From Reclinomonas americana ATCC 50394 (taxonomy: Eukaryota > Jakobida > Jakobea > Jakobida), in assembly GCA_048213135.1 (NCBI GenBank), contig PS015389.1:125572-147268 (forward strand): 21,697 bases of DNA, written 5' to 3'. Made by a program: the position numbers and the translations under genes. The notes below the pieces were generated by a model. The model saw nothing but the letters and a program-made list of their open reading frames with translations, was not told the DNA's origin and did no database searches. Every line of letters starts with the position of its first letter. Position 1 is the first letter of the stretch. Positions 9,187-17,640 of this stretch are shown here, one piece after another.

Positions 9187-12100
9187 ATGGGTAGAAGGCG
9201 GAGACAAGTGTCAGGTGTTGGGGCGGCAGCGGCAGAGGCAGCGGTGGTGAGTGAGGCTGCGGAGGAAGCGCTGCAAACAACGCGACGAACGAGGAGAACG
9301 CCTATGAAGGAGAAGGAGAAGAAGAATGAAAAGGAAGAACAGGCCGAGGAAGACATGGATGAGGCGGAGGAGGACACACGACCGAAGAAGCGCCGGAAAG
9401 TAGACGCGGGCCACCACGCAGATGGTTTGCGTCGATCTCTCCCACCCTGTTCTCCTATTATTCTTTGCCTGATGTTTGTTATGCATGTAAGTGCGTGTGT
9501 GCGTGTGCGTGTGTGCGTGTGTGTGTGTGTGTGTAGTTTGTGTGCTTGAGAGTGCGTGAGCGAGTGAATGAGTGTGTGTGTGCGTGTGAGAGAGAGAGAG
9601 AGAGAGTATGTGAAAGTGAGTGTTTGAGTGGGTGTGCATTTGATGTTGACTCGGTCTTTTTCAACCGTCGCAGCCACAACCACAACAGCCACCGCAGCCG
9701 CTGCAGCTGCTGCCAGTGCAGCTGCGGAAGTGACGGCAGCAGCACCTGCGGAAGCGCCAGCAGCAGAAGCATCTGGGCGATCAGGTGTGTCGCACCGCTC
9801 GACTCCACTGTGACGTCTCATTTCCCTCACTCTGTCTGTGGCGTGCAGGGAGAGGCGGTGCCAGTTTTACCCCGCGGCCAGCAGATACAATCCGCAGCTG
9901 GTTGGGCGACCACATGATCAGGGACGCCGACTATGTCGCCTGTTTCGTCTGCTTGTCAGTGTGCTGGGTGATTATATGCTCCCTTGCACTTATTGATGAT
10001 GTGCAGTGCGCATGAGAAACCAAGCGACGCCAAGTGTGATTCTTGACAGCCTATCAGACGATGGCAATGCAACCCTGCGTGCGGTTGGGATCGTGCACGA
10101 TAACGATCCCTTTCCTACGGAGGGTCAGTGGTGCATAGACGAGTGCGAAGTACTCAAGCCATACGCGCAGCTGTTTGGGGAAAAGTACGTAGCACTAACA
10201 TGTGCTCTTCTGTCAGATGAAACACGCACACACAATACTCACGCTGTGTGTTATCCATTGTTTCTCCTCTATTAACTTCATTCTTGCTCTCCTTCCCTCT
10301 TCTCCTTCGTCTTCTTCTTTTCTCCTTTCTATGTCTCGCAGGTTGTCTGGTTGTCCTCGGTCTCTGTGCAGATTGTGCATCGTTCGTGGATCCGTACCTT
10401 CTCACAATGTCTTCGCCTCTGCGTGTTCTGCTTTCTCTCTGGATTCATGGTCGTTTTCAACTTTCTCCGTCGTCGTCGTCATCGTCGTCGTCTCTCTCTC
10501 TCTCTCCGCCTCTTTACTCGCAGCATGTCTGCTCATTGTCAGTCTCTTAGCAGATTGTGCGTAGTCCATAGACTCGGTCACGGTCAGTTCCTCTGCGTAT
10601 TCTGCGTTGTCTCTTTGCAGTTCATGGTTGTTTTCAACCTTTTGTGTTCGTTCGTTTCTGTGCCTCGTCACGCAGCGCACACGCATTCTCATGTTCAAAG
10701 TTGTTGAATATTCTGAGTGCGGCTTTCTCTTACTGCCAGCGCAGCGCTTACTCACTTGTTTCCTTCACCTGCTGCACGCTCGCTCTGCAAGTTGCTCATT
10801 CCCAATTCGTTTCCTCCCTCTCTCCGCTGCTCTCATCCTTGCGTTCTATCCCTTGCAGTGATGAAGAACGAGCCTCTGAGGAGCAGCGTCGGTATGTCAG
10901 TGTGTGAGTCTGTGCAGTATCCAAGAGCTTCTGACTCGCCTTACGCGTCTGCGCGCCCGATTCAGAATAGAGGCTTACAATTTTGGGAAGAAACGACTGC
11001 CGAAGGAACGCAGTACGGATAATTGGCCACTTGCTGGCATCCTTTCGCTGGCCAGCTTTCACCAGTGGTGCCCAGTGGGCCTGCTTCAAGTGGTCAAGCT
11101 AACCGAGAAACCGGTTTCCGCATCCCTGTTGCAGGTCAAGTCGTTTGGAGCGGTCGAGCCCCTGCTGAACAGTGCGGTGCGCTTCGTATTTCTACGTTCT
11201 CGGTGTGGTCAGTGACGATGTTGATATTGATTGCTTTATGCGCAGTGCGGCAGGCGAGTTGCAATGACGATCAATATGGATGCCGCTGCTTTCCCGTCCA
11301 CGCGTACGTGCCCGCGTCCGGACCTCCAAATCGTTTTCAACAGGGGTTTTCCGGTGTTGATTGGCGAACTGAAGCCGAGTAAGCCGAATCGTGGCGAAAG
11401 TCAGCTTGACATGTTTGTTGTGCTGTTGCAAATGGCGTACAGCTTGTGGCGGCGGGTCTGTGAACTTGACGATGAGGAGTCGGAACAACATCGAGTTTAC
11501 GGATGGCATCAGACTGGAACCGATGTCATCTTGATACAGATGAGAGCCACGGTGGAGACCGTCCGCGGCAAGGTATGCACGCATCGATCATTTATTTCGG
11601 AGATTGGGAGAAGTGACTTGATTGCTCCTCCGCAGCGGGTGTTTCTATTCCGATACCAGAACATGTCTGACCTCGACGCTTATGGCACCCTGGCTCCATA
11701 TCTGGAGTGGCCGATTGTGCGCACCGTGCTGCTGGCGTTGTTCGAGGGTACCAGAATAAAGAGGGGCAAGTCGAAGTTGCGGCCGTGTCCCGGTCTGTCG
11801 ACGCTGGTTTTCAACTTGTCGAGCCCCAAGGTATGCAGTGATACCGTTGCCTTGATCTCGTTGCATCTTCAAGTTTTCTTTTCTCGCTCCCTTACTTCCA
11901 TCTACGTTCGTGAATGATTACTGTGATGCGCTCGTTGGCCAGCCACGTACAAACTCGACGCAAACCGGCGGAGCCTCGGATTCTGCTCCACCTGTGCAGG
12001 TGGACGACGACGCTGGTGGTGGCGGTGGTGGTGGCGGTGGTGGTGGTTCGAGGATGCGCAAGACGGTCAACTGCGACTTTGCCACGGCGCGCCTTGTGAA

Positions 12101-13020
12101 CGGCCTTCCGGTGGAGCTGGCTGTACTCCTGGTTTGTGCAAGATGCTGCTGCATCTCTCGTCTCACTTTGAGAGAGTGGAGTGGTATTGACTGACGCCTC
12201 CTCTCTTCTCGTTCCAGCTGCGACTGCCACACACGGTTCCGCTGTTGCGATACTGGATCGATGCAGACCGCGGGTCATACGAGTTCACCATGCCTCGACT
12301 GCAACCGTGTGCGCCGCAGTCTATTGAGGAGGCACTCGAAGCCACACGTGAGGTGTGTGTGGCGCTGGCCGCCCTGCACGGAGCCGGATTCGTGCACTGC
12401 GATGTGAAGCCGTCGAATGTGATGAAGGACGAGCGTGGGCACGCAGTGCTGATTGACTTTGATCACGCGCGTGTGGTGGAAGGCGGTGGCGGAGCGCGGC
12501 AGCAGCAGCAGCAGCAGCAGCAGCAGCTCATGAGTGCGCGTAGCACGGGGACAGTGGGGTATCAGGTGTGCGTGGCATGGCACGGAAAAGAGAGAAGCAC
12601 AAATCTGCACACTTGTCTGCTGACGAGTGCTACCTGCGACAGGCGCCGGAGATTGTGGACAGCGGGCGCGGTGGCGAGCGAGTGGATACGTGGAGCCTCG
12701 GTGTTACTCTCGGGGCGTGGCTTGCGCGGATAGCTCCCAGTGGGTGCTCTGCGATGTTGAAGTGGCAGCATGGTATTGATGAGCATTTTTGCCGCGTTGG
12801 TACCGGCAGCAGCAGCGGCGAGAGTAGGTGGGAGGCGGCTGTGAGTGGTCTTGTGGGTGACATTCGAAGTTGCTTCGGCAAGAGGTGTGCGGGTGCGGTT
12901 GGATTGTTGGAGACGATGCTGGTGGTGGCGGCTCCGCAGCGGAAGACGTGTGCTCAGTTGCTTGAGGGCGGTGTGCTGTCGGCGTCTGCTCTCATTCGTG
13001 TGTCGCCGGAGAAGCGTTGA
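9187..13020 (+). CDS. PD-(D/E)XK nuclease-like plus protein kinase-like fusion, Crinkler/RHS-type
   Basis: Eleven exons close in phase to 769 residues: 9187-9424, 9674-9784, 9849-9941, 10007-10184, 10859-10891, 10966-11185, 11246-11572, 11636-11830, 11943-12131, 12218-12565, 12643-13020. Residues 1-79 are charged and end in a classical nuclear localisation signal (RPKKRRKVD). An Ala/Thr-rich linker follows. Residues 315-347 read RPDLQIVF, then VLIGELKPSK, then ESQLDMF, the D...ExK pattern of PD-(D/E)XK nucleases (D317, E332, K334). After 11 glycines, a kinase-like region shows HCDVKPSNVM (588-597, with D590, K592, N595), LIDFDHA (DFD instead of DFG, D608), GTVGYQAPE and DTWSLGV. No glycine-loop or VAIK lysine is obvious, so the N-lobe is reduced and activity is uncertain. 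Nine CAG-encoded glutamines interrupt the activation segment. Nuclease-kinase fusions are known in the Crinkler/RHS effector class; the usual N-terminal ubiquitin-like header is not seen. Function is inferred only. Confidence 0.75.
9425..9673 (+). repeat. GT/GA microsatellites in intron 1 of the nuclease-kinase gene
   Basis: The intron holds a GTGTGTGC-type run at about 9488-9535 and further GTGTGTGCGTGTGAGAGAGA sequence at 9571-9606. The donor at 9425 (GTTTGC) is preferred over a GTAAGT at 9487. It gives the phase 1 junction needed for exon 2 and avoids a hydrophobic, unlikely stretch. Confidence 0.7.
10185..10858 (+). repeat. Intron 4 of the nuclease-kinase gene, with diverged 182-bp duplication
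   Basis: This 674-bp pyrimidine-rich intron contains two diverged copies of a unit of about 182 bp (roughly 10335-10516 and 10517-10700). Shared landmarks include GCAGATTGTGC (10368 and 10550), CTCTGCGT and TTCATGGT(C/T)GTTTTCAAC. Each copy brings its own CAG acceptor-like sites. I see no exon needed here for phase. Confidence 0.6.
12500..12526 (+). repeat. CAG trinucleotide repeat (9 units) coding for polyglutamine
   Basis: Nine uninterrupted CAG codons lie within exon 10 of the nuclease-kinase gene, between the DFD motif and the GTVGYQAPE end of the activation segment. Purity suggests recent expansion or length polymorphism. Confidence 0.95.
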
Positions 13021-13145
13021 CGCGGTGATGCGCTGGTGGTTGTTGTGCCAAGTGGCGTTGTGCGAATGAAGACGATGATGCAGTTGTCGTATGCTGTAGT
13101 TGTGGCGAGATGTGCATTAATTGGAGAGGCGAAAGCTGCTGTAGT

Positions 13146-13169
13146 CCTTCATTGAGTTGTCAATGAAGG
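13146..13169. other. Perfect hairpin, 10-bp stem and 4-bp loop
   Basis: CCTTCATTGA GTTG TCAATGAAGG. It lies 126 bp downstream of the nuclease-kinase stop codon and overlaps an ATG (13163) that could start the next gene. It could be a 3' UTR structure or part of a repeat; the sequence alone does not decide. Confidence 0.6.
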
Positions 13170-13294
13170 AGCAAACCACGAATTCGCCAGATGATGTACC
13201 ACGAAGCAAGCAACAGCTGTTTTGATGTACAGGCAGTGACAGGTGGAAGTTTGACCAAAATGTGGAAAACGCAGCGCTCTTTGTGAATACAAAC

Positions 13295-13352
13295 AAGAGA
13301 AGAACGGACAGATACAATCGGATTACGGTTGTGACTGCTCCGTTCTTCTCTT
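13295..13352. other. Long imperfect hairpin next to a splice acceptor
   Basis: The outer arms AAGAGAAGAACGGA (13295-13308) and TCCGTTCTTCTCTT (13339-13352) are perfectly complementary. The interior (CAGATACAATCG against CGGTTGTGACTG) pairs with few mismatches around a GATTA loop. The right arm is the polypyrimidine tract of the acceptor at 13356, so folding of the RNA would hide it. Confidence 0.75.
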
Positions 13353-13356
13353 CCAG

Positions 13357-14114
13357 AAACCTCAGTATACTAACAGTAACTATCACCAATCCAGCATTCG
13401 ATTTAGCAAAATCCTTTCACCATCACAGGCAGGTGCCGCGGGTCCGGCACGTACTGAGATTAGCCTCCAGACTCCGAAGACATTCACCGGAAGNNNNNNN
13501 NNNNNNNNNNNNNNNNNNNNNNNNNNNNNNNNNNNNNNNNNNNNNNNNNNNNNNNNNNNNNNNNNNNNNNNNNNNNNNNNNNNNNNNNNNNNNNNNNNNN
13601 NNNNNNNNNNNNNNNNNNNNNNNNNNNNNNNNNNNNNNNNNNNNNNNNNNNNNNNNNNNNNNNNNNNNNNNNNNNNNNNNNNNNNNNNNNNNNNNNNNNN
13701 NNNNNNNNNNNNNNNNNNNNNNNNNNNNNNNNNNNNNNNNNNNNNNNNNNNNNNNNNNNNNNNNNNNNNNNNNNNNNNNNNNNNNNNNNNNNNNNNNNNN
13801 NNNNNNNNNNNNNNNNNNNNNNNNNNNNNNNNNNNNNNNNNNNNNNNNNNNNNNNNNNNNNNNNNNNNNNNNNNNNNNNNNNNNNNNNNNNNNNNNNNNN
13901 NNNNNNNNNNNNNNNNNNNNNNNNNNNNNNNNNNNNNNNNNNNNNNNNNNNNNNNNNNNNNNNNNNNNNNNNNNNNNNNNNNNNNNNGTTGTTGTTTGCA
14001 TCGCAAGACCCCGTTTCCGTCGAAACGCTCAGAATTCGGACGTCGACAATTGCCAATTCCTCGCTTGATGCATCCTCGCTGCTCCCGTCTTCCTACCCTT
14101 CGCTACTACATTAG
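13357..14114 (+). CDS. Unidentified protein, internal and C-terminal exons, interrupted by gap
   Basis: Left of the gap, after acceptor CTCTTCCAG, a frame from 13357 to 13493 is fully open and protein-like (KPQYTNSNYHQSS, IRFSKILSPSQ, RTEISLQTPKTFTG). Right of the gap, 13989-14114 reads LFASQDPVSVETLRIRTSTI and then a Ser/Leu-rich end closing at TAG 14112. Joining them as one gene is an inference from shared strand, position and similar Ser/Thr-rich composition; phase across 494 N cannot be tested. The first exon may start at ATG 13163. No family is recognised. Confidence 0.45.
13494..13987. other. Assembly gap (494 N)
   Basis: Run of N between two protein-like plus-strand segments. The right edge begins GTTGTTGTTT, the complement of the CAA repeat at the left edge of the first gap. 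Confidence 1.
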
Positions 14115-14530
14115 TGTGAATAGGACCAGCTCCCCGCCCCCCTTGCCCGCCCACCTGCAGACACTCGCCCCGCACCAAGAATTCGAAACGAATTTCGAAC
14201 GCACCAATTCGAAATACCGGCTCTCCCCCACCGGTACCCTCGCCCCCACCCTCCTGTCCACTTCCCAGTTCCCTCTATCTCTCTTTTTAACTACTTCCCC
14301 ACCACCACCCTTCCGCCTGCCATGCCACATTTCCTCTGTCCCGGCCATGTCACGTCTTCGTTCGTCTCAAGTCGGATTGATCGCCGCTCGTTTTCGTTAT
14401 TTGGTCCTTTTCATTCACATTACACACGCGTGCGCGAGAGTTGAGAAGGCCCTCAAGTCCAACACACACAGTCAGCACTCTTGGTTTTTTGCTTGGTCAC
14501 CCCCACTCTTTCTGTATAACAACAACAATC
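14115..14530 (+). promoter_or_regulatory. Upstream region of the repeat-protein gene with three TTCGAA palindromes
   Basis: A non-coding, C-rich stretch. TTCGAA occurs at 14182, 14194 and 14208, with GCACCAA(G)AATTCGAAA-like direct repetition around it. Three six-base palindromes within 32 bp may be a factor-binding cluster. Just before the ATG is TATAACAACAACAATC. No TATA box at a standard distance can be assigned because the transcription start is unknown. Confidence 0.3.
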
Positions 14531-17255
14531 ATGGTAAGTCACCACTCTTCCCTCCCTCTCAACACGCACTTGCACTCTCTATGTTGCATGTCTGTGTGCA
14601 CTTTAGAGAGAGAGAGAGAGAGTGTGTGTGTGCGTGTGTGTGCGTGTGTGTGAGAGAAGAGAGAAGAAAGAGAAGAGCGCGCCATCACAACCACCATTTC
14701 GCCTCTCTCTCTTGACCTCCCCCCCGACAAAGTGCATGTGCACTCGTTTTCCTCGCGTGCCTGCATTTCACCTGTCACACACGCACACACACTCTTTACA
14801 CAAGTAACAGAGAGCAATGGTGCAACACCCCGACTTGCGCGCCATGTCTCATCTCGTCCACTCACTCTCTCCCGCCCTCCCTCTCACACACACAGGACTC
14901 TCCTCGTGGAATCGCCAGCCTCGGCACGTCGGGCACCCCCGCGCGCACTCTCTCCTCTCACTCGTTGCGTCTCACACTCTCTCAAGTCACACACACATAA
15001 GATTCACTCACACGCGACACACACAGGAACTCGGGCGACATTCTCGGGCACACCACACCAGTCAAGTCTGACGTTGCGTACACACAAACACACACACATA
15101 GAGAGAAAGAAAGAAAGAGAGTGAGAAAAAAGCGCGCGACTTTCACCGTTATCTCCTCTTTCACACACACACACTCTCTCTCTCACACACACTCTCTCTC
15201 TTTACACACACCCCCCACACTTGTCATTACTCGGGCGCATCTTTATTGCTCATTAGGAGAAAAAGATGCATTTCAGCACGCACCGACTCTCTCTCTCTCC
15301 CTTTCACACACTCTTACACTCTCTCTTCTCTCCTTTACACTCCTTCCTTCATGTGTATTGTGACATTCATTCGAAACGACTCCCACATTACTCATGCAAC
15401 TGATTTCGTTTTCGACAAACTTGAACTGATTTTCCCATTCCCTTTCCCTTCATTAGTCGTGGAACAAGTGGCAATCAAAGGGCCGCGACACCAAGGCGTA
15501 CGAGACCTCGGGCGACATTATCGGCCATCGCAGCGCGGTGAGCTCTGACGACTTCAATCACTGGCCGAACCACAAGAAGCACCTGCGCCAGTCGGACTCT
15601 GGCGACGTGATTGCCTGCACGGGCTCGGTGCGCTCGCGCGAGTTCCAGGAGATGAACTCGCGACACAAGCCCGCCGGCTTGTCGTACCGCGACTCGGGCG
15701 ACATTGTGTTCAACCGCTCCGAGACCGTGTCGGACGACTTTATCACGATGGACTCGCGGCTAAAGAAGTCGCCGTACAAGAACGTGTCGAATGTGCCGAT
15801 GGCGCAGGACAACCCACAGCCGGTGGTCGAGGTGCCGGGCTTCCGTGCGCCCAAGACTGTCGGCAAGAAGGTCGGCGACTTTGCGTCGAACTTGCCCACG
15901 GCTGAGGATCTGGTGCGCACCTACCGCCCCCAGAAGCGCATGCTGGTGGTGCCGGGCACGCAGAGCACGACCGAGGAGACGTTCCGCTCGACCAAGCGCG
16001 TGTATGAGGTTTGTGAAAAAGGGAAAGGGAGAAGGGGAAGATAAGGACAGAAGGAGAAGGGGGCGGAAAGGAGAAGGGGACACAAAGGAGAAGGGGGCAG
16101 AAAAGAGTGTTCTTGGTTTTGTTGTCTCTTGCGCTTCTTGTCTCTTGTCGCTCTCTCACTTTTTGTCTCTTGTCGCTCTCTCACTTTTTGTCTCTTGTCG
16201 CTCTCTCACTTTTTGTCTCCTGTCGCTCTTGCACTTGTTGTCTCCTGTCGCTCTTGCACCTATTGTCTCTTGTCGCTCTCTTACTTGTTGTCTCTTGTCG
16301 CTCTCTCACTTGTTGTCTCTTGCCGCTCTCTCACTTCTTGTCCCTTGCCGCTCTTGCACTTGAGACAACGAGTGCAAGTGTCTCTTGACGCACTTGCACT
16401 CGTTGTCTCTTGACGCACTTGCACTTATTGTCTCTTGACGCACTTGCACTTATTGTCTCTTGACGCACTTGCACTTGTTGTCTCTTGACGCACTTGCACT
16501 TGTTGTCTCTTGTCTCTCTCTCACTTTGTCTCTTGTCACTTGCTCTTTCGAGTCGTGTGGCTCGCACTTACTGGCTCCTGTGACTCTTGCACTTGTTGTC
16601 TGTCCCTCCCTCCCCCATTCCCCCCTTCCCTCTCCCCCATTCCCCCCTTCCCTCTCCCCCTTCTCCCCTTCCCTCTCCCCTCGCCTCCCCCCTCCCTTTC
16701 CCTTCATCTCCCTTTCCCTTCGTCACCCTTCTCCGCCACTCACCCCTCCCTTCTCCTCTCGCGCAGAACAAGACCAAGCACTCGCCGCTCTCACCGAGCG
16801 TGCGCGACGAGTCCGCCGAGGTGGCCCCCGTGGCCTACCTGGGCGCTCGCAAGGGCCGCGTGCAATCCAACCACGTGCCGGCGTACTCGGACGAGCGCCG
16901 CCCCAGCCGCCGCCTGTTTGGCCAGAACCCGTACGACCACGGCAACATTGTGCAGCACGACGACGAGCGACCGTCGACGGCACCAGTGCGCTTCTCCAAG
17001 CGCATCTTTGACGTGTCACGCGACTCGGAGAGCAAGCACTCCTCCGACGAGGTCGTCCACTTCAACAAGCGCGTCTTCAAGGACGCCACGCACTCGCAGG
17101 GCGTGGGACACGACTCGTCGCCGCAACCGGCACCAGTGTTTGCCCACACTGGCTACAACCAGGCTCGTCAGCTGCGCTCTGTGGTGAACCCAGCGCGCGC
17201 GGAGCGCTACAAGAGCCACGGCGACATTGTCGGCTGGACCACCGTCAAGCTCTGA
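14531..17255 (+). CDS. Repeat-containing protein with SGDI and KR(I/V)(F/Y) motifs, unknown family
   Basis: Six exons with consistent phases: 14531-14533 (ATG only), 14811-14855, 14896-14963, 15027-15072, 15457-16008, 16767-17255, giving 400 residues. I do not recognise the family. Two motifs recur. SGDI-type: NSGDILGH (about 40-47), TSGDIIGH (71-78), DSGDVIAC, DSGDIVFN, HGNIVQHD and a C-terminal HGDIVGWTTVKL. KR-type: STKRVYE, FSKRIFD and FNKRVFK, with a related SRRLFGQ. The protein is basic, polar and rich in Ser, Arg and Asp, without a signal peptide or membrane segment, so a cytoplasmic, scaffold or cytoskeleton-associated role is possible but unproven. The first exon is supported by ATG followed directly by GTAAGT. 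The three short exons (45, 68, 46 bp) rest on phase and motif continuity and are less certain than exons 5 and 6. Confidence 0.8.
16107..16530 (+). repeat. 25-bp minisatellite in the last intron of the repeat-protein gene
   Basis: About 16 copies of a 25-bp unit, TTGTCTCTTGTCGCTCTCTCACTTT drifting to GCACTTGTTGTCTCTTGACGCACTT. It lies in intron 16009-16766, followed by C-rich CCCCATTCCCCCCTTCCCTCT repeats. Its core TCTTGTCGCTC also occurs on the sense strand of the AOAH intron 2 array. Confidence 0.88.
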
Positions 17256-17640
17256 GCGGCTGCGCCTCCTCCTCCCCCTCCCCCCCCCTTGCCCTCCGCT
17301 GATGCGTATGTGGTGTGTTTTTGCGTGCGTGTGTGTGTGTGTGTTCTTCCCCTTTTTACAGTATGAATCATCATCCGCCTATACTTTCTTTTTTCAAGAC
17401 CTTGCAAACAAAAGACTGTGTGAAGTATAAACAAAAAAACAAAAAAGCGTTTTGGTACGACGAGGGGGGGAAAGGGGGAAAGGGGAAGGGGGGAAGGGAA
17501 GGGGAAGAGGAAAGAAGGCAATCTTCAAAGCTGCAGCTGTCGTGATGACGAAGTNNNNNNNNNNNNNNNNNNNNTGCTTGTGGCTGAAGAACGAGCTCAT
17601 CCCCCCTGGTGTTTTTTCTCATTCATCGTACCCCCCACAG
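17256..17640 (+). other. 3' flank of the repeat-protein gene, gap, and tail of a BCAT intron
   Basis: After the stop at 17255 comes a short GT run, an A-rich stretch (about 17400-17450) that may include the polyadenylation region, and a purine-rich segment GGGGGGAAAGGGGGAAAGGGG. Twenty N follow (17555-17574), and then about 66 bp ending in acceptor CCCCCCACAG. No promoter or start for the next gene is visible. Confidence 0.6.
17555..17574. other. Assembly gap (20 N, probably of unknown true size)
   Basis: A 20-base N run is unlike the other two measured gaps and looks like a default placeholder. The aminotransferase gene to its right lacks its entire N-terminal half, so substantial sequence is probably missing or misjoined here. 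Confidence 0.9.

Larger units (their letters stand above)
13021..13356. other. Intergenic stretch with two hairpins
   Basis: The 3' flank of the nuclease-kinase gene and the presumed 5' region of the next plus-strand gene. It contains the short hairpin at 13146-13169 and a long imperfect one at 13295-13352. A short ATG-started frame (13163, MKEQTTNSPDD) could be the first exon of the gene whose exon begins at 13357. No other feature is seen. Confidence 0.5.

Noticed and set aside
9425-9486. Extension of nuclease-kinase exon 1 to the consensus donor GTAAGT at 9487
   Set aside because: That donor gives phase 0, which does not fit the phase 1 acceptor at 9673; the earlier donor fits and avoids an unlikely hydrophobic stretch.
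11573-11635. 63 bp readable in frame as coding between nuclease-kinase exons 7 and 8
   Set aside because: It has GTATGC and CGCAG borders and interrupts good sequence on both sides. Its length is a multiple of 3 with no stop, so a retained-intron isoform remains possible.
12019-12051. Glycine run as a kinase nucleotide-binding loop
   Set aside because: It is a plain GGT/GGC repeat without the GxGxxG-V spacing or a following VAIK lysine; treated as a flexible linker.
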